A stretch of 64,000 nucleotides of DNA from Afipia massiliensis (GTDB lineage: Bacteria; Pseudomonadota; Alphaproteobacteria; Rhizobiales; Xanthobacteraceae). Made by a program: the position numbers and the translations under genes. Positions 18,878-27,105 of this stretch are shown one piece after another. The stretch covers positions 1,179,501-1,243,500 of the forward strand of contig NZ_LBIA02000001.1 of the NCBI RefSeq assembly GCF_001006325.2. Reading direction: 5' to 3'. Numbering within the stretch: position 1 is the first letter of the stretch; each line of letters starts with the position of its first letter. The notes beneath the pieces were generated by a model. It was given only the letters and a program-made list of their open reading frames with translations, made no database searches and had not been told where the DNA came from.

Positions 18878-20671
18878 TCAGAACGCCTCGGCGGGCAGTT
18901 CCATCATCGTATCGGCGCCGGACTGAACGCGCGACAGGCGCAGCGAGGTTTCCGGCAGCATCCGTTCCATGAAGAACTTGCCGGTCACCAGCTTGGCCTT
19001 CAGGTAGGGCTGCTCGCCGGATTCCGCCAGCTTGTCCTGCGCAACTTTCGCCATGCGCGCCCACATATAACCGAGCGTCACCAGACCGAAGAGATGCAGG
19101 TAGTCGGTGGATGCGGCGCCCGCATTGTCGGGCTTGGCCATCGCGTTCTGCATCAGCCACATGGTGGCCTGCTGCAGATGTTGTACCGACGCGGTGAGCG
19201 GCGCGAGATACGGCTTCATCGCCTCGTTCGCACCGTTCTCCTTCGCAAAGGTCGTAACCTCATTGAAGAACGCGGTGATGGCGCGGCCACCGTCGCGACC
19301 GAGCTTGCGGCCGACGAGGTCGAGCGCCTGAATACCGTTGGCGCCTTCATAGATCATGGCAATGCGCGCATCGCGCACGAACTGCTCGACGCCGGTTTCG
19401 ACAATGTAACCGTGACCGCCGAACATCTGCTGCGCGGCGACGGCATTGGCGAAGCCCTGATCGGTCAGCATGGCTTTGATGACTGGAGTCAGCAGACCCA
19501 TGTGATCGTCGGCGGCCTGGCGCTCCTTCTGATCGTCGGAGCGATGAGCGAGATCGCTCTTCAGCGAGGTCCACACCACCAGCGCACGCGCCGCTTCGTT
19601 GAACGCGCGGATCGACATCAATGTCCTGCGAACATCGGGATGCACGATGATCGGATCGGCGGGCTTGTCCTTGGCCTGCGGGCCGGTCAGCGCGCGGCCT
19701 TGCAGACGGTCCCGGGCATAGGCAGCAGCATTCTGATAGGCGACCTCGGATTGCGACAATCCCTGCACGCCAACGCCGAGGCGGGCCTCGTTCATCATGA
19801 CGAACATCGCCGCCATGCCCTTGTTCTCTTCACCGACCAGCGTGCCGATAGCGTTGTCGAAATTCAGCACGCAGGTCGAGTTACCGTGGATGCCCATCTT
19901 CTCCTCGATCGAGCCGCACGACACGCCGTTCGGCTCGCCGGTCAGTGAGCCGTCCGCATTGAGCTTGATTTTCGGCACGACGAACAGCGAGACACCCTTG
20001 ATGCCGGCAGGCGCACCTTCGATGCGCGCCAGCACCAGATGCACGATGTTCTCGGTGAGATCCTGTTCGCCGCCCGAGATGAAAATCTTGGTGCCGCTGA
20101 TCTTGTAGGTGCCGTCGGCCTGCTTCACCGCCTTGGTGCGCATCAGGCCGAGATCCGTGCCGCATTGCGGCTCGGTGAGATTCATGGTGCCGGCCCACTG
20201 GCCCGCGACCATCTTCGGCACGAAGGTCTTTTTCTGTTCGGGCGAGCCGTGCACCAGCAGCGCGGCCATCGCGCCCTGCGTCAGGCCCGGATACATCGAG
20301 AAGGCCATGTTGGCCGACATCATGAATTCGTTGACGGTCTGCGACAGCGAGACCGGCAGTCCCTGCCCGCCGAACTCCGCCGGCGCCGACAGGCCGAGCC
20401 AGCCGCCGTCGGCAAGCTGCTTGAATGCGTCCTTGAAACCCTTCGGCGTCGAGACCCGGCCATCATCGTGACGGGTGCAGCCTTCGAGATCGCCCGAGTG
20501 ATTGAGCGGCTGCAGCACCTGCTCGGTGAACTTTGCAGCTTCATCGATGATCGCTGAGCGAACATCGGCCGACGCGTCGCTGAATCCCGGAAGGTTGTTG
20601 TACCGGTCGATCTGGAAAACGTCGTTGAGGAGAAAATTCACATCTTCCACGGGCGCACGATAGGTCGGCAT
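18878..20671 (-). CDS. Acyl-CoA dehydrogenase (DmdC/FadE-like, 597 aa)
   Basis: FAD enzyme for the first beta-oxidation step. At 597 residues it is longer than the 380-residue classical form and has the extra C-terminal domain of the family that includes 3-methylmercaptopropionyl-CoA dehydrogenase (DmdC). Visible are the N-terminal PVEDVNFLLNDVF, the FAD/substrate loop LTEPQCGTDLG, TKIFISGGEQD, and the catalytic-base region IYEGANGIQALD. ATG 20671 is preceded by AGGAGG at 7 bases, better placed than the adjacent TTG. It leads the operon with fadA and fadJ. The context favours general fatty acids over DMSP. Confidence 0.93.
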   Translation of the reverse strand: MPTYRAPVEDVNFLLNDVFQIDRYNNLPGFSDASADVRSAIIDEAAKFTEQVLQPLNHSGDLEGCTRHDDGRVSTPKGFKDAFKQLADGGWLGLSAPAEFGGQGLPVSLSQTVNEFMMSANMAFSMYPGLTQGAMAALLVHGSPEQKKTFVPKMVAGQWAGTMNLTEPQCGTDLGLMRTKAVKQADGTYKISGTKIFISGGEQDLTENIVHLVLARIEGAPAGIKGVSLFVVPKIKLNADGSLTGEPNGVSCGSIEEKMGIHGNSTCVLNFDNAIGTLVGEENKGMAAMFVMMNEARLGVGVQGLSQSEVAYQNAAAYARDRLQGRALTGPQAKDKPADPIIVHPDVRRTLMSIRAFNEAARALVVWTSLKSDLAHRSDDQKERQAADDHMGLLTPVIKAMLTDQGFANAVAAQQMFGGHGYIVETGVEQFVRDARIAMIYEGANGIQALDLVGRKLGRDGGRAITAFFNEVTTFAKENGANEAMKPYLAPLTASVQHLQQATMWLMQNAMAKPDNAGAASTDYLHLFGLVTLGYMWARMAKVAQDKLAESGEQPYLKAKLVTGKFFMERMLPETSLRLSRVQSGADTMMELPAEAF

Positions 20672-21024
20672 CAACGTTCCTCCTGGGTGAAAAGCGCCCT
20701 TCCATAGGCATTTTTTTGCAGTGCGGCAATATCGGCCGGAACTCTATCCCAATTCCGGGCGATAAGGAGAACTTGCGGCATCATGACTGATCCGCGCCCG
20801 GACGCTGTGGCCTGGTTCACAGAGGAAGTCGGCATTCCAAATTTGCATGCCGCGCGGGTAACTTTTCGGCCCCGGAGGGGGTCTCATTAACGCGGTATTT
20901 ACCGTAACGCGAAAAAGTCGGGGCTGGACACAGACGTCTCGCGTCGAAATTTGATTGTCTCTTCAAGGGGCGCGAGGGGTCTGAAGCGCTCTGGCACCAG
21001 CCAGAGCCGACACCGGACCAAGGC
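20672..21024. other. 353-base divergent intergenic region
   Basis: It lies between the beta-oxidation operon (minus) and the PodJ-like gene (plus) and should contain both promoters. One small frame at 20783-20890 (35 codons) is present but not supported by spacing or similarity. I see no strong inverted repeat or clear promoter pair. Confidence 0.5.
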
Positions 21025-24000
21025 ATGACAGCGCGCGTATCGTGGAGTGTTGACGGAATCGAGCCATCGGTCCGCGAAAGGGCCGAAGCTTCCGCGCGCC
21101 ATGCCGGTATGTCCTTGGGAGATTGGCTGAATTCGGCGATCGGCAGCCCCAGCCCAAGCTCTCGGGAAGCCCAGGATGTCGCGGAAATCCACAAACGCCT
21201 CGACTCGATCGCCCGGCAGGTCGAACACATGTCGCACGCGCCGGGAGCCCCCAAGGGCGACCCGGCGGTTGCCCGGCAGCTAAACGACGCCATTTCGCGG
21301 CTCGACGCCCGGCTGTCGCAGCTTTCAGACGTCCCGCCGCCTCAAGGTGCGCCGTACCGCGCAGCGCCTGCTCCGCGCATGGCTCCCGCGACCTCGCCCG
21401 TCATGTCACCCATGGACTTCTCGATCGCCGAAATCGTCGCGCGACAGGGCGAACTCGATGGCGCGCCGCGCGCGATGCCGCAACCGTCCACGCGGATGCC
21501 GCCGCCGTCGTTGAACCATGCGCCGCCGATCCAGCCGCAGGCCGACTTCTCCGGCCTCGAGCGGCAACTGTCCCAGATCACCAGCCAGATCGAGACGCTG
21601 CGCCGTCCCGACGGCGTCGAGCAGTCGATTGCCGCGTTCCGCGGCGAACTTGCCGAGATCCGCCTGGCCATCACCGAAGCGCTGCCGCGCCGCGCAATCG
21701 AATCCCTCGAAGGCGAAATCCGCTCGCTCGGGCGGCGGATCGACGAGACTCGTTCAACCGGGATCGACAGCAGTGCACTGTCCGGCATCGAGCGGGCATT
21801 GTCGGACATCTATAGCGAACTGCGCACACTCAAGCCTGCCGAACAGCTCGCTGGCTTCGACGACGCGATCCGCAATCTCGGCGGCAAGATCGACACGATC
21901 GTGCGGTCCAGCACTGATCCTGCGACCGTCCGGCAGCTTGAGGACGCCATTGCGGCGCTCAAGGTCATCGTGTCGAACGTCGCATCGAACGACGCGCTCA
22001 ACGAACTTGCCGGGCATGTGCAGACCTTGTCGGCCAAGGTCGATCAACTGGCGCGCGCGGGCGGCAGCAGCGACATCCTCTCGGCGCTCGAACAGCGCAT
22101 CGCGGTGCTGACCACCGCGCTCGAGCAGCGTGACCGTGCGCCGGTCGGCGACACCGTCTATTTCGACAACGCGGTGCGCACGATTTCGGACCGGCTCGAT
22201 CATCTTCAGGTCGGCAACGACAGCTCCGCGTCCCTGAGCCACGTCGAGCAACGCGTCCATCATCTGCTCGAACGGCTGGAAGTGTCGGAACCGCGCGGGG
22301 GAAATCTCGCGAAGGTTGAGGAAGGCCTTTCGGATATTCTGCGGCACCTCGAAACCCAGCGCATGACCAGCGCAGGCGCCGATCAGGGATTGCGCGCGGT
22401 CGCGCCGATGGACGGCGATCTGGTCGATACCATCAAGCGCGAGCTTTCCGACATCCGCTTCAGCCAGTCGGAAACCAACCGGCACACGCAGGATTCGCTC
22501 GAAGCCGTTCACAACACGCTCGGTCATGTGGTCGATCGCCTGGCGCAGATCGAGGGCGACCTGCGCAACGCGCGCTCGGCGTCCGCGCCACGCGAGATGC
22601 CGCGTGAGCCTGCGATGGCCGAGCCTCGAACACGCGACGCTTATGTGCCGGAACCGCCGCGTCCGCCGACATCCTTTGCGCCGGTGCCACGCCCCGAAAT
22701 GCCGAATCCGGCTGCGGCGCAGGCCCCGATCGCACGCGCTCCCGCCGCGCAGGCACAGGTCTCGCCACCCGTCGTGCGGGCTCCCGAGATCGCGCCGTCC
22801 TATGACGCCAACGAACCGGCGACACCGCCGGCCGCATCGGTGCGCCCGCCTCCGTCGCCGCGCAGTCCGATCGATCCCAGCCTGCCGCCGGATCATCCGC
22901 TTGAGCCCGGCACCCGCATGCAATCGGCCCGAAGCGGCTCCAGCCCGTCCGAGCGCATTGCCGCGTCGGAAGTGGTGCTGAACGAGATTTCCGCCAGCAA
23001 GCAGGAACCCGTCAGCTCGACCAATTTCATCCAGGCCGCGCGCCGCGCCGCGCAGGCCGCCGCTGCCGCGCCTCCTGCATCGTCCGGCCCGAAGCCGAAC
23101 CGTGTCACCGCACTCAACGACGCGGCGCGCAACGCAGCCAAGGCTGCGGCCGTGGGCGACTCCGGAATTTCATCGAAAATTCGCGCGCTGCTGGTCGGCG
23201 CGAGCGTGGTTGTGATCGTGCTCGGCACGGTCAAGATGGGCATGAACCTGCTCAGCGGCCACGACAACGCCAACTCGTCGCTCCCCGCCGAATCCAGCAT
23301 CACGCCGCCCACGCCACCGCCTGCGCCGGAGAACGGGCCGCGCTCCGATGTGGCGCCAGTGATGCCGTCGATGACGTCACCGACGCTGCTCACGCGCCAG
23401 TCGATGAGCGGCCCACAGATCATTTCCGCCCCTGCGATGCCTGCCATTCCCGCTGCGACACCGGCCGTACCTTTCGTTGCGCCTGCAGCCGCTCCGGTTG
23501 CCCCAGACGTCACCGGCTCGATCGTCACGCCTCCGGAACGGATATCGGTGACCATTCCGCCGGCTGCGAAGGACGGGGCGAAAATCAAGCTGACGCCCGT
23601 GGCGGACAAGCTGCCCGAGACCATCGGCAGCGCGGCACTTCGGACCGCAGCCAACAAGGGCGATCCCGGCGCGGCTTTTGAGATCGGCGTCCGCTACGCC
23701 GAAGGCAAGGGCGTCGCACAGGACTACGTGACAGCGGCGACATGGTATGAGCGCGCCGCGCAGAACGGCATCGTTCCGGCAACGTTCCGGCTCGGAACGC
23801 TTTATGAAAAGGGGCTCGGCGTCAAAAAGGATATCGACGCCGCGCGCGGATATTACCTGCAGGCCGCCGAGAAGGGCAGCGCCAAGGCCATGCACAATCT
23901 CGCCGTGCTGGATGCCGATGGCGGCGGCGCTGGTCCGAACTACAAGAGCGCGTCGCAATGGTTCCGCAAGGCCGCCGAACGCGGTGTCGCCGACAGCCAG

Positions 24001-24309
24001 TTCAATCTCGGAATTCTTTATGCCCGGGGCATCGGCGTGGAACAGAACCTTACCGAGTCCTTCAAATGGTTCAGCCTCGCGGCCGCCCAGGGCGATGCGG
24101 ATTCCGGCCGGAAGCGCGACGACATCGCCAAGCGCCTCGATGCGCAGTCGCTCGCTGCGGCGAAACTCGCGACCCAGACCTTCGTGCCTGAAACACAGCC
24201 CGCGGAAGCAACCGCCAATGGCGCGCCAGCGAGTGGATGGGACATCGCAGCACCGGCGAAGCCGGCAACGAAGCCCGCCAAGACAGCCGCCAAAAGCACC
24301 GCCCATTGA
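21025..24309 (+). CDS. PodJ-like membrane protein with coiled coils and Sel1 repeats
   Basis: A 1094-residue protein. The cytoplasmic part starts with a ribbon-helix-like segment (SVRERAEASARHAGMSLGDWL), then long coiled-coil stretches (about 150-520), a Pro/Ala-rich linker (about 530-640), one membrane helix (about 720-742), a second Pro/Ala-rich linker, and C-terminal Sel1/TPR repeats (about 870-1045) in the periplasm. This order matches polar localisation factors of the PodJ type and their Rhizobiales relatives, which recruit cell-pole proteins. The peptidoglycan-binding domain of Caulobacter PodJ is not seen. A role in polarity is likely but inferred. Confidence 0.82.
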   Translation: MTARVSWSVDGIEPSVRERAEASARHAGMSLGDWLNSAIGSPSPSSREAQDVAEIHKRLDSIARQVEHMSHAPGAPKGDPAVARQLNDAISRLDARLSQLSDVPPPQGAPYRAAPAPRMAPATSPVMSPMDFSIAEIVARQGELDGAPRAMPQPSTRMPPPSLNHAPPIQPQADFSGLERQLSQITSQIETLRRPDGVEQSIAAFRGELAEIRLAITEALPRRAIESLEGEIRSLGRRIDETRSTGIDSSALSGIERALSDIYSELRTLKPAEQLAGFDDAIRNLGGKIDTIVRSSTDPATVRQLEDAIAALKVIVSNVASNDALNELAGHVQTLSAKVDQLARAGGSSDILSALEQRIAVLTTALEQRDRAPVGDTVYFDNAVRTISDRLDHLQVGNDSSASLSHVEQRVHHLLERLEVSEPRGGNLAKVEEGLSDILRHLETQRMTSAGADQGLRAVAPMDGDLVDTIKRELSDIRFSQSETNRHTQDSLEAVHNTLGHVVDRLAQIEGDLRNARSASAPREMPREPAMAEPRTRDAYVPEPPRPPTSFAPVPRPEMPNPAAAQAPIARAPAAQAQVSPPVVRAPEIAPSYDANEPATPPAASVRPPPSPRSPIDPSLPPDHPLEPGTRMQSARSGSSPSERIAASEVVLNEISASKQEPVSSTNFIQAARRAAQAAAAAPPASSGPKPNRVTALNDAARNAAKAAAVGDSGISSKIRALLVGASVVVIVLGTVKMGMNLLSGHDNANSSLPAESSITPPTPPPAPENGPRSDVAPVMPSMTSPTLLTRQSMSGPQIISAPAMPAIPAATPAVPFVAPAAAPVAPDVTGSIVTPPERISVTIPPAAKDGAKIKLTPVADKLPETIGSAALRTAANKGDPGAAFEIGVRYAEGKGVAQDYVTAATWYERAAQNGIVPATFRLGTLYEKGLGVKKDIDAARGYYLQAAEKGSAKAMHNLAVLDADGGGAGPNYKSASQWFRKAAERGVADSQFNLGILYARGIGVEQNLTESFKWFSLAAAQGDADSGRKRDDIAKRLDAQSLAAAKLATQTFVPETQPAEATANGAPASGWDIAAPAKPATKPAKTAAKSTAH

Positions 24310-24311
24310 CA

Positions 24312-24341
24312 TTCATTCAGCGCTCCTGACCGCTGAATGAA
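24312..24341 (+). terminator. Stem-loop after the PodJ-like gene
   Basis: An 11-bp perfect inverted repeat (24312-24322 with 24331-24341, 8-base loop) starts three bases after the stop codon. No T tract follows, so it may act as an mRNA 3'-end stem or a Rho-assisted site. Confidence 0.5.
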
Positions 24342-24548
24342 CCGCGCCAGCGGCCCAGCACCACAGCGTTAAGATTAACGGACAACGTGACCGGGAAACC
24401 GCGTCGCTTTCGCGGCCACTCGCCAAATCTTTAACCCCACCGCAAATGATTTCGGGTAAGCAGAGGCGCGGCGCGTGACCCGCGTCGCGGCAGATTCATT
24501 GCTGCGAGGGGCACACTGAGCCTCGCGCCAAAACTCAAGCGAACGCGC

Positions 24549-25475
24549 GTGCAACTTTTCCTCCCGATCGCCGATATTCCCGTCAATGTGTTTCTCATCC
24601 TGGGGATGGGCGCGGCGGTCGGCTTCGTGTCCGGCATGTTCGGCATCGGAGGCGGCTTTCTGATGACGCCGCTGCTGATCTTCATCGGAATTACACCCGC
24701 GGTCGCCGTCGCCTCGGTGACCAGCCACATGGCGGCCTCGTCGTTTTCCGGCGCGCTGTCTTACTGGCGCAAGCGGGCGATCGATCCGGCTCTCTCCCTT
24801 GTGCTGTTGTGCGGCGGCGTCATGGGCACCGCACTGGGCGTGTGGATCTTCACGCTGCTACGCTCGGTGGGGCAGCTCGATCTCATCATCGCACTGTCCT
24901 ACGTGGTGCTGCTGACCGCCGTCGGCACGCTGATGTTCCTCGAAGGCGCGCGCGCCATCCTGCGCGCCCGGCGCGGCAACACCACGATCACCCGGCGAGC
25001 GCGAGCGCAGGGATGGATCCTCGGTCTGCCGCTGAAGATGCGGTTCAAGCGCTCGAAGATCTATCTGTCCGTGATCCCGGTGCTCGCGGTCGGGCTTTTC
25101 GTCGGTTTTCTCGGCGCCATCATGGGAGTCGGCGGCAGCTTTCTGCTGATTCCGATCATGATCTACGTTCTGCGGGTGCCCACCTCCACAGTGATCGGGT
25201 CCGCGATGGTGCTGACATTGGCGACGATGGTGGTCGCAACCGTCCTGCATGCCGTGACCAATCACCTCGTCGATGCGGTTCTGGCGCTGGTGCTGATGGT
25301 GGGCGGCGTATTCGGTGCACAGTTCGGCGCACGGGCCGGGCAGCGCATCCGCGGTGAACATCTGCGCCTGCTGCTTGGACTTTTGATCCTGTCGGTCGGG
25401 GTCCGCTTTGCCGTCGAACTGGTGATCCGGCCGGACGAACTCTATTCCATTCGCGATCTGGGGATCGGCGGATGA
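24549..25475 (+). CDS. TauE/SafE family sulfite/organosulfonate exporter
   Basis: A 308-residue inner-membrane protein with about eight helices in two related halves; each half has the family's glycine motif (GMFGIGGGFLMTPLL near 34-48 and GAIMGVGGSFLLIPIM near 188-203). TauE/SafE proteins export sulfite or sulfonates; the real substrate is unknown. The start is GTG. Its stop overlaps the start of a TIGR02186 gene (ATGA), a pairing found in many alphaproteobacteria. Confidence 0.9.
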   Translation: MQLFLPIADIPVNVFLILGMGAAVGFVSGMFGIGGGFLMTPLLIFIGITPAVAVASVTSHMAASSFSGALSYWRKRAIDPALSLVLLCGGVMGTALGVWIFTLLRSVGQLDLIIALSYVVLLTAVGTLMFLEGARAILRARRGNTTITRRARAQGWILGLPLKMRFKRSKIYLSVIPVLAVGLFVGFLGAIMGVGGSFLLIPIMIYVLRVPTSTVIGSAMVLTLATMVVATVLHAVTNHLVDAVLALVLMVGGVFGAQFGARAGQRIRGEHLRLLLGLLILSVGVRFAVELVIRPDELYSIRDLGIGG

Positions 25476-26254
25476 CAACTCGCGTAACCGCTCTTCTCGC
25501 CACATTGCTGCTCACGCTCGCAACAGGTGGAATCGCGCGGGCGGAAAACCTGATCGTCTCGGTCTCCAATCACCGCGTCACAGTGACGCCGAATTACTCC
25601 GGCGAAGAGCTTGTCCTGTTCGGGTCTATCGAGCGCGACAGCCAATCGCGGCCGCCGGGCACCGCTTACGACATCGTGGTCACAGTCACCGGACCGCGCG
25701 CCGACATGGTGACACGGCGCAAGGAGCGCAAGCTCGGTATCTGGGTCAACGTCGATTCGCGCGAGTTCATTCAGGTCCCGTCCTACCTCGGCATCTTCGC
25801 CAACCGCCCGATCGACAATATCGCCTCGCCGGACGTCCAGCGGCGGCAGCAAATCGGGATGACGAATTTCGCGTTGCCGCAGCGCATGGGCCCCGACGTC
25901 GCCAATACGGTGGCCAGCGATCCGTTCCGCTCGGCATTCGTGCGGTTGCGCACCGACCACGGCCTCTATCGCGAGCAGACCAGCGCGCTGACCTTCCTCA
26001 CTCCGACATTGTTTCGCACCGGTATTCCGCTGCCGGCGGAAGTGCCGACCGGCACCTACAACATCGACATCAAGCTGTTTGCTGGTGGAGCCTTCGTGGC
26101 CAGGACCGAGACCGCGTTTGAAATCGTCAAGGTCGGCTTCGAGCAGTTCGTCGCCAACTCCGCGCACCACCATGGACTGCTCTACGGCCTCGCCACCGCG
26201 ATGATGGCGATCATGACCGGATGGCTTGCGTCGGTGATCTTCCGCAGAGATTAA
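25472..26254 (+). CDS. TIGR02186 family membrane-anchored periplasmic protein
   Basis: A 260-residue protein with a signal peptide (about 1-24), a beta-rich periplasmic domain starting ENLIVSVSNHRVTVTPNYSGEELVLFG, and one C-terminal membrane helix (about 236-256) ending FRRD. This is the TIGR02186 pattern. It is translationally coupled to a TauE/SafE exporter and probably works with it, but no function is proven. Confidence 0.87.
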   Translation: MTTRVTALLATLLLTLATGGIARAENLIVSVSNHRVTVTPNYSGEELVLFGSIERDSQSRPPGTAYDIVVTVTGPRADMVTRRKERKLGIWVNVDSREFIQVPSYLGIFANRPIDNIASPDVQRRQQIGMTNFALPQRMGPDVANTVASDPFRSAFVRLRTDHGLYREQTSALTFLTPTLFRTGIPLPAEVPTGTYNIDIKLFAGGAFVARTETAFEIVKVGFEQFVANSAHHHGLLYGLATAMMAIMTGWLASVIFRRD

Positions 26255-26288
26255 AGGAAAATCCGGGCTCGCTTGCCACTCCGGAAAT

Positions 26289-26987
26289 TCAATAGCAGCG
26301 CGACGCCGCAATGGTGTGCACACGGCGGTCGCCCAGCACATGCGCGGTGAAGGCCAGCGTCTGGAAGATCGCCGCGAAGGCCACGTCGCGAATACTGAGG
26401 CCGCCGGTGTAAGCACCGAACGCCGGCATCACAGCTCGCTCCCCGTCGCTGGCGAAGCATCGCCGCTCCACGGAGCGCCCGCGCGTCGAGACCCGCGCCT
26501 TGGGATGAAGATGTCCCGCGATTTCCCCCGCTGCGCCGGTAGGCTCATGGCGAAATACAATCGGCCCGATCGCGACTTCGTCCGCGACCACACCGCCGAG
26601 ATCGCGCGGCAGCGCGGGGTCATGATTGCCGGAAATCCAGATCCAGTCGCGCCGCGATTGCAATGCTGACAGTGTCTGGCGATCATCCGGTGACAACCGT
26701 TCATGCGCCTTGCGGTCGTGGAAACTGTCGCCGAGCGCAATCACCATGCGCGGGTCGTGTCGCGCAATCACCGCACTTAACCTCGCGAGCGTTGCCGCCG
26801 TGTCGAATGGCGGCAACAATACGCCTCGTTGTGCAAAGCTTGATCCTTTTTCGAGATGCAAATCCGAAACGATGAGAAGGCGTTCGTCTTCCCAGAACAG
26901 CGCGCCGGCAAGATCGGCGGCAAAGGTAACCCCCGCGACAGTGACCCTCTCGGGCGGAAAGCAAGACGTTGTATTCCTGTTCGTCAT
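26289..26987 (-). CDS. pdeM: Ligase-associated metallophosphoesterase PdeM
   Basis: A 232-residue metal-dependent endonuclease/phosphodiesterase of the DNA-ligase-associated repair set. Motifs in order are SDLHLEKGSSFA (metal site), ALGDSFHD, SGNHDP and HLHPKA. The open frame extends to 27179, but upstream codons come from a palindromic repeat and overlap the lhr 3' end. The only plausible start is ATG 26987, which is itself supplied by the last bases of that repeat. No ribosome-binding site can be seen. The gene follows lhr with 118 bases between them. Confidence 0.9.
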   Translation of the reverse strand: MTNRNTTSCFPPERVTVAGVTFAADLAGALFWEDERLLIVSDLHLEKGSSFAQRGVLLPPFDTAATLARLSAVIARHDPRMVIALGDSFHDRKAHERLSPDDRQTLSALQSRRDWIWISGNHDPALPRDLGGVVADEVAIGPIVFRHEPTGAAGEIAGHLHPKARVSTRGRSVERRCFASDGERAVMPAFGAYTGGLSIRDVAFAAIFQTLAFTAHVLGDRRVHTIAASRCY

Positions 26988-27071
26988 GGCCGGGCCCGTC
27001 CCGGCCATCCACGTCTTGTTTTCTGTAACAAAAGAAAAGACGTGGATGCCCGGAACAAGTCCGGGCATGAC
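26983..27071. repeat. REP-like paired palindrome between lhr and pdeM
   Basis: Two 35-base arms (26983-27017 and 27037-27071) form an imperfect inverted repeat. Each arm also folds alone into a 9-bp stem with a 5-base loop (26986-26994/27000-27008 and 27046-27054/27060-27068). The two small stems differ from each other at paired positions, so pairing is kept within each arm. This is a REP-pair structure of the type scattered in Nitrobacteraceae. Confidence 0.85.
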
Positions 27072-27105
27072 GATGTGGACACATCCGAGTACAACAAGAA
27101 CATTT

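Noticed and set aside
20783..20890. 35-codon open frame (MTDPRPDAVAWF...) before the PodJ-like gene
   Set aside because: The nearest AAGGAG is 13 bases away, the product resembles nothing known to me, and the frame is short. It may be chance.
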